Source: Tilletia caries
Lineage: Eukaryota; Basidiomycota; Exobasidiomycetes; Tilletiales; Tilletiaceae
Reading direction: 5' to 3'
Assembly: GCA_032718865.1 (NCBI GenBank)
Contig: JALUTQ010000027.1
Coordinates: 434,001 to 498,000, forward strand
Length of the DNA: 64,000 nucleotides
Below the pieces are notes generated by a model. It was not told where the DNA came from, did no database searches, and saw only the letters and a list, made by a program, of their open reading frames with translations. Below are positions 32,426 to 43,954 of the stretch, one piece after another (position 1 is the stretch's first letter; each line of letters begins with the position of its first letter). Made by a program: the position numbers and the translations under genes.

Positions 32426-33360
32426 TCAGAATCAAGCACATTTGTCCTGATCCTTTTTCACTTCTCAGACACATCAATCGCGAGAAGTGGTCGTCCGGAG
32501 GAAGTGATCAGAGCTGTCTGAGGCCTACTGTTACATTTCTCACACATGATTACAATTACAGAATGATACATGAGCGTGAGAGTGATTAGGGTGTGAGGTT
32601 TGACGCGCGTGAGAAGCTTCGCTGTCGAGTAAAGGCCAGGTAGGTGGCTCGCACGCAGGGGTACTACGTACGCGCTGGGCCAAGCGGTCAAGAGACCTCG
32701 CAAAGTGGTGGATTTTGTTAAGAGGAGTAATGAGGGCATTCATTCACTTCCTCTTTGGGGGCGACAAGTCTGGAAGAGCCTTCGGCCCACCGCCCAACCG
32801 TGGCCCGTGGAATGTGGACTGACCTAATCGGTCATGAACATGTGGCATTCTGGCGGGCTTCCGGCATTCAGGCGATGGACAATCGATAATCAATCAATAA
32901 TGGGCTCGAATTGCATGAAATATGAATGATGAAGTAAGAGGAAGTGTGGAACAGAAAACAGAGGCATAGATGTGACTGGTTGTTTGAGAATGCTGCTCTG
33001 AAGGGCACTCATGGTAATTATACGTGCCTAAAAAGATCTCGCGACTCACTACTGCTGCTGCTGCCTGCTTGGGCGGCGGCGTGACGCAAGTGGGTAACGC
33101 CGTTAGATCGGATGGATGGTGGAGCTGTGGGGGGAGACGAAGAAGGACGCACAACCCTGGAGGGAGTAGGGACGGAGATGCCGTCCATGTTCCAGTGTAC
33201 GGTGGATATGGACGGAATGGGCTCCTGGATGTCTATCGACCTCGACACCCGCAAGGATGGCGGCTACTCGGTCTCTAGGAGATTCAGGAGACTGGAGAGA
33301 CGCTAGCAGAGGTAAGAGCCAGAACGTCAGAACAGCGTAGTAGCGAACGGAAATACTCTC
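32426..33360. other. Gene-poor region
   Basis: No intact gene is seen. On the minus strand, 33254-33018 has an open frame with fairly normal composition (SRSIDIQEPIPSISTVHWNMDG), but it has no clear start, partner exon or family. It may be another degraded gene fragment of this accessory region. Confidence 0.4.
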
Positions 33361-34860
33361 TAACACTCACATAAGTCGGTTGTTGAGAATATGGACTGCG
33401 GCCCGCAATGCTTTGCAAATTGCAGCTTGCTAGAAAGGTGTGGAAGCGAAAGATGGAAAAAAGAACATGGCAATAAAGGCAGGTGAAGAACGTGATGCTT
33501 TGAGCGATGAGTGATGACTGTTGAGTTGAGACTTGAGCGTAAGAAGAAGGCGGAGCGGATAGAGACGTGGGAATTATTAGCGAAAAAGCACAGGATGGAA
33601 CGTGAGAGTTGCGGCCTGCAACTTGGTAGACATTACGCAAGCAACCTCTTGACCTGCAACACATCACCTTGGCTTCAAGCCCAGAAGTGGGAAATGGTCA
33701 GTGTTGCGTCAGGTGGGTCTGAATGAGGAACAGTCACGATTTTTAGCCCTATGTACACACCTGATCGACACCCTGTTAGGCGAGGAAGTCAAGCCGATCA
33801 TCCTTGTTCTGCAAGAAGCCGACAAAGTCCTTCCCGTTCACCGTCTTGTTGTTGTAGTAGTAATGGACAGTAACGTGGGCGTCATTCTGCTTGACACCCT
33901 GTGATGCCGTACGTGTCCGTCAAGCAGCTCGCCCGCCGAGCCAAGGACCACACCTCGACATTCTGGCCGAGCTTCTTCGACTCGAAGATGATCTTGCGGG
34001 CCATCTGGTCGAAGGAGGCCGCCAAGGCCAGCGTACCCGGCCAATCGGCACTCATTGACTTGGAAGGTCCGCTGGCGACTGGCGTGTCGGTAGCGTAGGT
34101 AGAGGTACTCACATTCCGGCGGGACGGTGACGTTGACTCGGGCCGGCAGGGGAGATAGGATCGAGATCACGGAGGATTTGACGAACGTGTCCTTCGAGCT
34201 GGTAGTGAAGGTCGTTTCGTTGCGCTTGCTGCTTGGTGCCGATGGAGACGGTGCTGCCTCCGGGAAGCAGGCTGCAGGACGGTGGAGGCATCCGCTCGGG
34301 CGATTATGGATCGTTTGGATTGCTGTTGGATGCGTCGACGGCGTTGTTAGCCAGCAGGCCGAATGCCGCGAGGGCAAAGTTCAGAACTCTCATTGTTCCA
34401 AGAAGGGAGGGGGGGAAGGGGGAGGGAGGGAAGAAGATTGGGGATTGATGAATGCTACACTCACAGAAGCTGGTTGCTGATTTTGCAGGCTGCGGTCTGC
34501 CGCGCGTAATGCTTTACGGCTTGCTGGAAACTTGTGGAAGGCGGAAGCGAAAGATGGAGGAAAAGATGGCATGATCAACGATGTGCGAAGAGTGAAGACA
34601 AAATTGAGGGGAGATGGGTATATGGTACGATATATGGTACGATAAGAAAAAAAGACAGATGAGGGACGCGATGCTTTGAGCGATGATTGTCGAATGTAGA
34701 TAGAGCTGCGAATCAGGCGGGCCGGTAGAGATCAATAGGGAAGCGCACAGAATAGGACTCACTTGACAGCTGAGAGGCGGTGGTCAGTTACGCAAGCAAC
34801 AAATCACCTTGGTCAGATGGTCAGAAGTCCAGGAGTGGGTCATGGTCAGTGATTCAGTGT
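33361..34860. repeat. Diverged direct repeats flanking a decayed gene
   Basis: Two segments, about 33361-33720 and about 34441-34860, are recognisably related in the same orientation. Shared patches include gcgaaagatgga, gatgctttgagcgatga, gcaagcaac, aatggtcagtg/catggtcagtg and an actcaca(t/g) intron-like start. They look like an old tandem duplication. The stretch between them holds the remains of a minus-strand gene. Confidence 0.55.
33798..34392 (-). pseudogene. Decayed gene with signal-peptide-like start
   Basis: Minus strand. From the ATG at 34392 the frame reads MRVLNFALAAFGLLANNAVD, a good secretory signal, then stops after about 29 codons. A second frame resumes with KRNETTFTTSSKDTFVKSSV and PLPARVNVTVPPE. 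A third gives SADWPGTLALAASFDQMARK and FESKKLGQNVEVWSLARR. The last piece reads QNDAHVTVHYYYN and GKDFVGFLQNKDD. A gtgagtacc donor near 34114 suggests at least one real intron, but not all shifts can be explained by introns. It is probably a secreted protein gene that has decayed; family not recognised. Confidence 0.45.
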
Positions 34861-35056
34861 TGGCAGTGATTTTTACCGCGTTGGCCGATGGCCGTGGAGA
34901 TTGGAGATTCTCGCAGACCACAGAGAATCAACAGGCAACGTTGTTGACAGTTGAATGGAAGAATGAAGATGGAGGGGAGGGGGAGTGCCGGAGTGGGGGA
35001 TGAACGGCTGCGGGCACTTACGGACCGGCCTCGACCGACATGAAGGAAGATGATGA
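34861..35056. other. Short gene-free stretch before TIR element
   Basis: About 200 bp between the diverged repeat and the left target-site duplication of the next TIR element. Nothing is recognised. Confidence 0.4.
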
Positions 35057-35063
35057 AATGAGA

Positions 35064-35655
35064 CTCAGTAGAAAAAACTGTGGAGGATTGGTGGAGAAAT
35101 TGCCCAAATGGACCGTTTGTGGGGCTTTTGTGGAGCATCCGTGAAAAGCAAACCGCAACCCCTGCCAAAAGCTGATCTGCCACCTTTGCCACGTGAGCGT
35201 TGTCCAAATTTGCGTTGCGGTTGAGAATCTAGTCGCCGAGCATCGAAAACGATCACGTGGAGTTTTTTTCACCACCTTCAAAACAGTCACACACCAAAAG
35301 GGAGCATAACGATCCTCAATAAAAAGACGCAACAACGCCGTTTGAGGCAAAACTTACGCGAGAGAGGGCATGCTAATGAGGTTGAGTGACTGTGGATGGC
35401 TACAGGAGCGCGTGAGAGCGGGAGTGCAGAAGGAGAGGGGGGGCAAGGGGAAGGCGTGCGTGCTGGGCCTTGGGAGCACACACAGGCGCTTTCCACTCAT
35501 TTTTACTGTCGGGCAAAAAGCGCGCTAAGCCAAATTTAAAGAGTGAAGTTTGGTGGAGCTTTCGTGGAGCTTTCGTGGAGAAAAAAGGTCATTTTGGAGG
35601 TTTCGTGGAGACTCCACCAAACCTCCACGAACCATCCACATTTTTTTCTACTGAG
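35064..35655. mobile_element. 0.6-kb TIR MITE with 7-bp TSD (CTCAGTAG family)
   Basis: Imperfect inverted repeats of 33 bp at 35064-35096 and 35623-35655 begin CTCAGTAGAAAAAA read inwards, followed by TGTGGA and GTGGAG. Flanked by identical 7-bp repeats aatgaga at 35057-35063 and 35656-35662. Subterminal arrays of tggtggag/cgtggag occur at both ends. No coding capacity. The CTCAG terminus, 7-bp duplication and subterminal arrays match the plan of the element at 26457, with different sequence. Confidence 0.82.
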
Positions 35656-35712
35656 AATGAGATGAGGTGGCGACGATATGAGGCAAGAGACTCGACTACA
35701 GCTTTAACATAT

Positions 35713-36689
35713 CTAGGAAGTGAGGCCAAGAGTAAAGTTCGGTAAAGAACGTGGAGCAGAGTAGGTACTGTTTGGGCGGAGGGGTCGTCCGTAAAATGCT
35801 GGGGACACGGCTGACATACTCGGTTTGTGCTTCTTGCTGGAAGGGGCGATGTTAAAAGGGGTTATGCCGTAGTTGGGCACCGCAGTCGGTTCGGGATTCT
35901 TGTTGGCTGTAAGTGCAGGGGTGATACCATACTGGGGCCTCACAATCGGTTCGCGGTGACCTCTGCCTGATGACATAGGCTCCTCCTTGCGAGCGGTAGA
36001 TTCCGGTTCGGCTCGACGGCGCTTGAGGTTGACTTTGAGGCTGGGTTCAGCTAGCGGTGGCGCCTCCACGACGGGCCGCGAGAGTTCAGGCGAGAGTTCA
36101 GGCGAGAGTTCAGGCGAAAGGGAGCCGACCGTCGATGGCCCGGTCAGCGGTGGCGATTTGGCGCATGCTTGTATGGATTCGGCAGTTGGCAAAGTGACCG
36201 CGCATGCACCTACTGAGGCATTCACCGGCTCCTCAATCTCCTCTGGGCTGGCCTGGGGCCAGGCGCTCTTCGCAAGAGCATCCTCGTCCTCTGTCCAGTG
36301 GAAGATGAGGTTCTGTACCAGAAGTACCTCATGGAAAAGCTCGACCGGCATCTTGGCCGAGGTGACCTCGAGAGTGCGGAGGAACGGACCGTGTGGCTGC
36401 GAGATTGGAGATGTAACAGAACAAACATGAACTGGAAGTGAGTGATCTCGGACCAGTGGTGTGCACACATAAATACCACCGAGACCGAAGGGACGGGTCC
36501 AAGAATACTCACTGACTGCTCTTCAATAGTCCGCATCTGGTGTACGGCGCGAGCGCGAGACTGAAGCTCGGGGCGACCCTGAGATCTCCAGTCAAGTGAG
36601 AGGTCGGCTGCTTCCAACATGCGGGCGGGAGTCAGCGACCATCCTTGCGGCGCATCGACAGGACGCTTGAAAGTGGTGATAGCTGGCAT
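35713..36689 (-). CDS. Hypothetical protein with YGITP repeats
   Basis: Two exons: 36689..36513 and 36396..35713, 286 residues; the join EEQS/PHGPFLRTLEVT keeps frame across a gtgagt...ctcgcag intron. An in-frame ATG at 36758 would add 23 Ser/Arg-rich residues, so the start is uncertain. The ordered part lies within residues 1-110 (PARMLEAADLSLDWRSQGRP, then KMPVELFHEVLLVQNLIFHW). The rest is disordered and basic, with three SPEL repeats and two copies of a (R/V)P(Q/N)YGITP motif. Two nuclear-type basic clusters occur (KRRR, KKHK). No family is recognised; a nuclear protein is likely. Confidence 0.6.
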
Positions 36690-36758
36690 GGTGGGCCGTC
36701 GCGCGCCGGAAGAGCTGGAGGATGATTGGGCGGTGCGGGCTGCTGAAGTGTCCCTCAC

Positions 36759-37524
36759 GATGCGGATTCAGGAGCGTCTCGAGATGACTCTGGTTCTTCT
36801 GGGATGACCGAGTGAAGTCGTGGAGCAGGCTTGCGCAGGTTGGAGGGTGAGGTGTTCAGCTTTGGCTTGCACCGCTGGCAAGATGAGACGATGAGATGAG
36901 CTAACTTGCAAACAAACGGAAAGGATCAGGAAGCCTTGCTCTCCCAGTTCGTACGTTAGTCTCTGTGTGGTAATGCCCTGCGCACAGCGTGTACCTCAGT
37001 GTTGGGTCTGAGCACGGAAGTGCTCGCACGTCGTTGCAGTCGGGGCCCGGAGCGTACCAGGGATGCGACGCAGACGCGAAAGGGGAGGGAACCGATAATG
37101 GGGAGGCGGGTGGGTTCTTGAAGCGAGCGAGCGAGCGAGCAAGTCGAGCGAGTGATGGTTCTCTCGACGCAGCCGCGCGTCTTCGCTCTCGTGTTTATTT
37201 TCACTCTCCTTGCTCATCTCCGGAACTCATCTCACTACCTCGCAAGGCTCCGCGTTCCGCTCTCATAACAGAACTAATCAGAAAGGAGTCAACAGACCCG
37301 AGAGGCCAAAGAACAACAAAGGAAGTGCCGAGCGATGTGAGTGCAGTCGTCGGTGTTGGGGTCCCAGCAGACCTTCTCTTCCTTGCTCAACTTCCCTCTT
37401 CCTCGCAACTTCGCCGAGCGCAGGTCGTGTTGCTATTCCAAACCTTCACCAAGCTTGAACATCAAGTCGCCAAACTACATCACGCTCACCGCTCCTCCTC
37501 CTGCCCCTCCTCCTCCCGCACCGC
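36759..37524. other. Intergenic region
   Basis: Between the hypothetical gene start (-) and the PUS3 stop (-). A plus-strand open frame begins at 36989 and runs into the PUS3 antisense; it is Ser/Arg-rich with no conserved features, so it is not called. A cgagcgagcgag repeat lies near 37127. Confidence 0.45.
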
Positions 37525-39960
37525 CTATTCCCCAGCCGCAATCCTCGGCTTCATCCCCCGACTAAGCTCCTCAGCGGTCAACCCTCTCACAGCAGCCCGC
37601 CTGGCCCCCCTCCCTGCTACCCACCTCGCATTAATCACCTCAACCGGCTCACCCCTCTTCCGCTTCGCCAGGGAGATGTACGAGCCATGAGGCCGCGCAA
37701 GCCCGTTCCCAATCGGGATCGAAGGTGACGGTGAAGCCAGGTCCTCCCCGCCTCCACTACTCCGCGCCTCCACTTCCAGCAGACGCACGCCCGTCTGCAC
37801 AGGCACAGCCGCATCTAAGAAATGCGTCCACGCCGGTAACGTGCCCACATGCGGCGACGGGCTCGCGAGGACGAAGTGTCGGGCGATTTGGGACGAGATG
37901 GCGGAGGTGGTCCAAGTGGTGTGTAAGTCGGCTGTGGTGCGCCAGGCTGCGGAGATGTTGGATTCGGCAGGGGTGGGACGGGCGGGAGGAGACGGTTGTT
38001 CCTTCTTCTTCTTCTTGCTGTTGTTCGTCGTTACTTCTTCTTCGGCAGCAGAGGCGGCAGCAGCAGCATCGTCGGGGACTGCCTCGGAGGAGGAGGAAGG
38101 AAGGCTCACAGGTTCGGGAAGGGTATGAATCCCACCTAATGGCTCATCGCACGTCCCCGCCCGCCAGGAGACGTCCACCGGTCGGAAACCGCACTCCCAA
38201 AGGACCAACGGTCGATCCGCCGCCATCTCATACACCGGCTTCGTCTCGAACACAGTCATCCCGTCTTCCGTCGATGTCGTCGGTTCTGCCTCCTCATTGC
38301 TAACCGTCGCCGTCGTCGTGTCTGCCTTGGGTCCGCCCGGGCGCGTGTTGGCGGTGTGTCCGTCGAAATCGGTGGCAGCACTTCCAGGCAAGCACCACTC
38401 GATCCAATCTTGTACGTTTTTCATGCCTTCTGCGCCGAGCTGTGCCCCACCCCCAGCCGCTGCCGCTGCCGCTGCCGTTGCCTGTCTGCGCAAGGCATCC
38501 ACAGCCGCTCGATCCCGGCGCGTCCTCCCATGCTGCACGTTGACGAGTTCGTCGACAATGGTCGGAGACTCGAGGCGGGCGCCAACGAGGAAGAGGACGG
38601 CCATGATATGTCTGACTTGGTGGTACAGGAACGCGGTGCCGCGGAGGTTGAACACGTACATGTGCTCTGTGCTCCACTCGTCTTGAAGCGTCGATGATGA
38701 GGACGGAGCGCTGGTAGGCCAGTGCCCATGTGGTACAACATCGATGCTGACTCCATCCACTCGTCTGACAAAGTTCGTGACCTGCTTGCTAGAGTCGACT
38801 TTACATAAATTGCGAAAATCGTGTGAACCGAGTAATCGACGCGCTGCGTCGCGCATGGCGACTACGTCCAATCGTGGCCCAGAACCTACGGCGAGATTTT
38901 TTCCTGCCGAGGTTGAACCGGAAGCTGTGGCAGGTCGGAGAGAAGGTGGTGCGCCGGCGGTGAAGAAGTATTTGTAGTGTCGGTATCGACAGTCGAACCG
39001 GGCTGAGAAATCGGGTCGGACGGGCGACCAGGCGTGCACGCGGATGGTGGGTGGTAGGATGCGGTTGAGGGACACGACATAGGGCAATTCTTCGGCATCG
39101 CCATCGATGAGGATGGGTGATGGACGCGGGCCGAGTTCATGTTCGATAAGACGGGCTGCCTCCATCGCAGCCGCAGCCGCATCAGCTCCCGTGACGGCTT
39201 CGTCGCCATTCGCGGCGTGACCCTCATCACTGCCCACATCATCCCCACTTCCCATCTCCCACTTTCTCCTCCTAACGTCCTGCTCGCGCTCTTTGAGTGC
39301 ACGCTCATCCACTCTCCGACTCCGGACCCAGAGCGCGACTACCTGTCCCGCAGCACTGACTCCGCGATCGGTCCGTCCGCATCGACTCCAACCGGCTCCC
39401 TCGTAGCCATCGGCATCATCAACCAGACGCGCTTGGACGAGGGCTTTCCATAGCACGCCTTCGACTGTGGGGAGCGGGGTAACGGTGCTCTGTGAGGAAG
39501 AGGAGTAGGAGGATGGACCCTGGGCTGCGAGGCCGGAGTAGTGGGCGCCGTCGTAGGAGAAGCGAAGGGCGATTTTGCGAAGGGGCTGGGCAGAGACGTC
39601 GTATTCTCTTGCTTTTTTCTTTGGCTTGCCTTTCCGAGGATTGCTCACGGCTGTTGTTATTGTTGTTGATGATGATGATGCTGCGGCCTCTGTCGTCGCT
39701 GATGTTGTTCTTGGAGAAGGTCCAAGTTGAGGTTTAGGAAGGCCGCCATTCTGTGCGCCGAGAAGCGCTTCGAGTCCGGCGATGCGGGTGAGGAGATCTT
39801 CTCTGGACCACTCCTTGTAGTCCGACATGGCGCGACGGAGGCGGGACTCTCGCAAGAGTGCGGCGGACGTGGAGAGGGAGAGAGTGTGTGTTGGAGAGCT
39901 GGCTAGCAGGGTGATGCGGCGCGATGTCGGTCTGAAGAGCGGGAGGACGGCAAGACGCAT
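37525..39960 (-). CDS. PUS3: tRNA pseudouridine38/39 synthase (PUS3/DEG1)
   Basis: Single exon, 811 residues from the ATG at 39960 or 768 from MSDYKEWSR. TruA-family features: RKIALRFSYDGAHYSGLA, the catalytic Asp in GWSRCGRTDRGVSA, VVSLNRILPPTIRVHAW, FDCRYRHYKYFF and FLYHQVRHIMAVLFLVGARL. PUS3/Deg1 converts U38 and U39 in the tRNA anticodon stem-loop. The protein is larger than yeast Deg1 because of several low-complexity inserts and a long C-terminal extension. The N-terminal 44 residues before MSDY are Arg/Ser/Leu-rich without acidic residues up to the last few, like a mitochondrial presequence, so two start codons could give mitochondrial and cytosolic/nuclear forms. It is divergent from the nucleotidase gene. 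Confidence 0.94.
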   Translation of the reverse strand: MRLAVLPLFRPTSRRITLLASSPTHTLSLSTSAALLRESRLRRAMSDYKEWSREDLLTRIAGLEALLGAQNGGLPKPQLGPSPRTTSATTEAAASSSSTTITTAVSNPRKGKPKKKAREYDVSAQPLRKIALRFSYDGAHYSGLAAQGPSSYSSSSQSTVTPLPTVEGVLWKALVQARLVDDADGYEGAGWSRCGRTDRGVSAAGQVVALWVRSRRVDERALKEREQDVRRRKWEMGSGDDVGSDEGHAANGDEAVTGADAAAAAMEAARLIEHELGPRPSPILIDGDAEELPYVVSLNRILPPTIRVHAWSPVRPDFSARFDCRYRHYKYFFTAGAPPSLRPATASGSTSAGKNLAVGSGPRLDVVAMRDAARRLLGSHDFRNLCKVDSSKQVTNFVRRVDGVSIDVVPHGHWPTSAPSSSSTLQDEWSTEHMYVFNLRGTAFLYHQVRHIMAVLFLVGARLESPTIVDELVNVQHGRTRRDRAAVDALRRQATAAAAAAAGGGAQLGAEGMKNVQDWIEWCLPGSAATDFDGHTANTRPGGPKADTTTATVSNEEAEPTTSTEDGMTVFETKPVYEMAADRPLVLWECGFRPVDVSWRAGTCDEPLGGIHTLPEPVSLPSSSSEAVPDDAAAAASAAEEEVTTNNSKKKKKEQPSPPARPTPAESNISAAWRTTADLHTTWTTSAISSQIARHFVLASPSPHVGTLPAWTHFLDAAVPVQTGVRLLEVEARSSGGGEDLASPSPSIPIGNGLARPHGSYISLAKRKRGEPVEVINARWVAGRGARRAAVRGLTAEELSRGMKPRIAAGE

Positions 39961-40253
39961 ACGGCCAAGCGGCGCGCGGAGAGGTAGGCAGGCTCAAGGG
40001 GCGCGCAGCAGCACACTGGCAGTACTGATATGGACGTCGTGGTCATTCCCTATTCCCTGCTCATCCTCCCCAAGGCGTTCTTCCCGGGTCATCCATTTCA
40101 TTGCGCAACGATTCATTTTTCTTGTGCACCGACGTGTCCTTTTGGATCGGGCGGGAGCATGCTCACGCTGACTGACTCGTTGCTGATGAGGTTGGCATCG
40201 ACATTTGGTTCGGTTGGCAAGGGCGGAAGGCAAAGGCAAGGACTGCGGAAGAG
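39961..40253. promoter_or_regulatory. Divergent promoter, PUS3 and nucleotidase gene
   Basis: 293 bp between divergent start codons. Mixed sequence with ttgcgcaacg near 40101 and no obvious TATA box. It must supply both promoters. Confidence 0.5.
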
Positions 40254-43200
40254 ATGCGCGAGCTGCAGGGTCGACGTCCGCAGCGCTCTGCTTCGCCCTG
40301 CTTCCGGCCCGCAACAGCCACAGCCGCAGTCACCTTCCTCGCCCTCCTAGCCCTCGGACTCATCGCGGCTTCACCCCAACACTACCCAGTGCTCATCGGA
40401 CATGCGCATCACATCGCCAAATACATGCAAGACGTCGCTCTCAGAATAGGCGGTCAGCATAGAAAGATCGCGCCGTGCTACCTGCACCATGTCGGTAGAC
40501 GGAAAGAATGCGCATGGCTCGCACAGCATCAACCATGGCTACCCCGTACCGACGACGCCATCAGACCACTACCATGGGGAGAGGTGAGTGACGCATCTTT
40601 CCAGATCGTGCGCTACGTTCTGTACGACTGCTGACAAACCCGCTTCTTCAATCTCAGCTTAACTTTCTGCATACAAGTACGTCCCACGGACGGAATTCCT
40701 ACTTGTATGCGCATATCCTCACACAAATTGCTCCCTTTCTCCTTTCAGCGGACGGCCACGGTTGGCTCTCAGGGCATCACTCCTCCTCCCCGCCAGAACC
40801 TCAGTACAGTGCCGACTTGGCCTCCTGGGCGTCGTTCTCCTCTCACATGAAGCAGAATGCTCGCTCCAAGGCAATCGACCTCCTCGTCGTCGATAGCGGA
40901 GACTTGTGTGAGTAATAGTATCGAGTCCTTCTCTTTCGTCTTGTACACTTCTCTATGGCGCTGATTCACCCTTCCTTCCCGACAGATGATGGGAACGGGC
41001 TCTCAGACGGATACCCCAATATACCACCAGGACAGCCCAACCATGAGCAAGCGGTCCAGGGCCATGTCGCCGGCAAATTAATATCACTCATAGACTGTGA
41101 GTTCCTTCCCATTGCCGCACTTCACCTTGAGGACCTGGGCTCATTGTGTTGCTCTTCGCCTCTCAGACGATCTCCTCACCATCGGCAACCATGAAGTCAG
41201 TACATCGAACCCTGTCCCTTCGTGCGTATGCATGCATGCTGACATGCACCCTCCTCTGTCTCTCAGCTATATAATTACAGTGTTGCTAAAGACGTGCATC
41301 TCAACTTCGCCCCGCGCTGTGAGCTCTACCTGTCCCCTTGCTCCTCGAAGGTTCGTGTTCTGACCTTACTGTGATGACGACCCAGGGAACGGGAGATACC
41401 TCACCTCAAACACCTATATCCACCTCAACCAATCCACAGGAAACTCAAGTACGTCCCAAAAAAAACCCATTGGATCCCTGTACGCCCGCTTCCAAACACC
41501 CACAAAAGGCTTCCGCATCACTTCCTTCGGCGTCCTCTTCAACTTCCAGGGCGCCGGTCCCGGTATCGAAGTCCAGGATCCGGCGCTGATGGTGAAGGAA
41601 CCTTGGTTCCAAAAGGCTCTCGACCCTGCCGTACCTGTCGATGTCTTTGTCGTTGCTGCACACATGCCGGTCCGAGGGGATTCCGGTCTGGATGTGGTTC
41701 ATCAGGCGATTCGGAGAGTCCATAACGATACGCCCATTGTCTTTCTCGGTGAGTTTTGCTCGTTACGCGAACCAACGACCTGGATTGTTTCACTGTGTAG
41801 CAACTTATCTCTTCGACTCGTCGCGTCGCGTTATGTTGTAAAGGAGGGCATACGCACGTTCGAGACTGTCGCATGCTCGACGATCGCACACTCGCCATCG
41901 AAAGTGGGCGATACTTCGAGACATTTGGCTTTGCCAGCGTCAGCGGTATCAAGAAGGTCGGCGCAACGGGCGGAGAAGGTGTCCTTCGCTTCGCCAGAAG
42001 ATACATTGATGCGAATGCGCTTAACTTGGTGCGTCTGACGGTTCCCTTCTTCTTATCTTACACATGAGGCATGTGGCTAATGTCTGACCTTCGCACGTCT
42101 CGGTCTGTAGGCTTTCCATGCGGGTGTTCGGAGTGCGAAAGATCTTGTGACGGCCCAGGAGCTGTTCATCCGCAGGTTGATGCAGATGGTGAGTGATCGT
42201 CGTTGACATCTATGGTTCATCTGCTCCGATCATTTCCTCTGAGCCCATCATTTTGTGCCTCTGCAGATCTCCCGGGCCTGGGGCCTGGATACGGTGAGCA
42301 TGCCTTACTGCCATCGGTTTATCGTAAATTTGTTGACCCAATCGAGGCATACTGACGGTGCTCTTTTCTGTACTCCAGCTGCATGGCGTTGTCCCCGGAG
42401 ACTACTTCCTCGAGCGATTCCACTATGGCCATAACCAGAGCCTCCTCTCCCTCCTCTCAGACCACGTTCTCCCCACCATCGTGCGTCCATCAGACCCGCG
42501 AGCTCAAAACAACAACAGCGCCACATCCAGTCTCATCCTGATCAACAGCTTTTCCCAACGGCACGACGTCCTCGCCGGCGTGTTCACGACGAACGAACAG
42601 TACATTGTCTCGCCATATCGGGATCGGTTCAAGTATGTCAGGGACGTGCCCTGGGCTCATGCGAATCTTTTGTTGGAGAGGTTGAATGAGCAGAAGAGTG
42701 TCTCGCTCAAGGACAGTTGGAGATTTGAGGATCGACGGTATGGGTGGGGATTTATCGGTGCGTTTGCTCCCTTCTCACCCCGTTCGTCAGTTCTGGCCTG
42801 AGAGACACAGGCTGATAATGCTCCTCTTGTTTCTGCACTGGTGGCAGATGACATCTTTGACGCCTGGCAGGGCTCGCAGTGGGCACTCTTTAGCAAGCAG
42901 CGGAGATCTGCCACGATGGGTGCTAGCAAACTTCCTTTCCATCACGCCTCCTCCGCTGGATCGAACAAGACTGCGCATCAAGAGAGTGAAGCTTCGGCGG
43001 ATCAAGCGACGCTACCCCCCATCTCCGAGGGCTCTGCAGTCGCAGTCGAAGCCGAAGCGGGTTCTGAGGCCCACACCACGCAAACGGAATCGTCGGGTGC
43101 CTCTGGAACTGATACCACCACGGCCGACGCGTCTACGGACAAGACCGCGTCAGGGACGATGGCGAATGCCGTGTTGGACGCTGTCCAGCTCGCCAACTTG

Positions 43201-43954
43201 CCTAGTCTGGGATACAAGACGACGGATGGATGCGAAGGCGAGGGCGACGATACGGAGGTAAGGGCTCCACTTCCTTCTCTGGCTTTGTCGCTGTTCTGAA
43301 CATATGGATGGAAGCTGAATGGCACATACTACGTTCTGCTAATATTCCTGCGCTCGTCGGAATGGTGTAATCCAGCATACACCCATCACCTTCAGCCCAG
43401 ATCAGCCGACATACGTAGCATCCCTTCCAGATCCCCTTCCGGGCCCAGACGCCGTGGTCGACGTCGTGTTGTGAGTTCTCCAGCCCTTCGGCACACCGCC
43501 GCACAACCCTGACCATGGTTAACCATCGCTGAACCATGCCTCCTCACCGCAGTGTCGAGTTCATCCGTGATCCCATTCTGCGGATCCTTAATGAGCTTAG
43601 TGGCGAGGGAGAGGGAAAGCGGAGATACGACGCGTCTCAGGTCGAACTCTGGGGAAACGTAACGACGCAGTTGCTATATCCGGTATGTGGGATGTGACTT
43701 GCTCCTTCGTTCGCCACGCCAGGCTATCCTCAGCTGACGCTCCAAGGAACACTTCCTCCCTTTCTCTTCCGTTCCCGTTTTATTCTCGAAAAGCTGTATG
43801 CTCGAGCACGATGGCAGCGGTCCGACCCTGATGCCGAGATTACAAAGCTGGAGCGGGTCGCGCAGGAAGCCGGCTTCCAGCGCTGGCCAGGTGAGCCCTT
43901 TGACGCTCAGGCATCATGAATAGACTTTTTTTTTCGCATCCAGGTAGCAGGTAG
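40254..43954 (+). CDS. SMN1/YHR202W-like membrane-anchored 5'-nucleotidase (calcineurin-like)
   Basis: Sixteen exons: 40254..40583, 40658..40676, 40749..40907, 40986..41096, 41167..41195, 41267..41318, 41386..41748, 41844..42028, 42111..42188, 42267..42293, 42379..42757, 42848..43257, 43376..43470, 43553..43682, 43734..43890, 43944..43954; 844 residues. A signal-anchor lies near residues 24-40 (AAVTFLALLALGLIAA). Metallophosphoesterase motifs appear only after splicing: LNFLHTTDGHGWL, DSGDLYDGNG, TIGNHE and GGHTHVRDC. A C-terminal 5'-nucleotidase-like domain follows, with a Ser/Thr/Glu-rich insert (about 615-680). Yeast YHR202W/Smn1 is a vacuolar AMP phosphatase; a similar nucleotide-salvage role is inferred. 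The last exon is 11 nt (GSR-stop). The 3' end of this gene is copied at 48694. Confidence 0.9.

Noticed and set aside
36989..37690. 233-codon plus-strand open frame
   Set aside because: Its 3' third is antisense to PUS3 and the rest is Ser/Arg-rich without conserved features.
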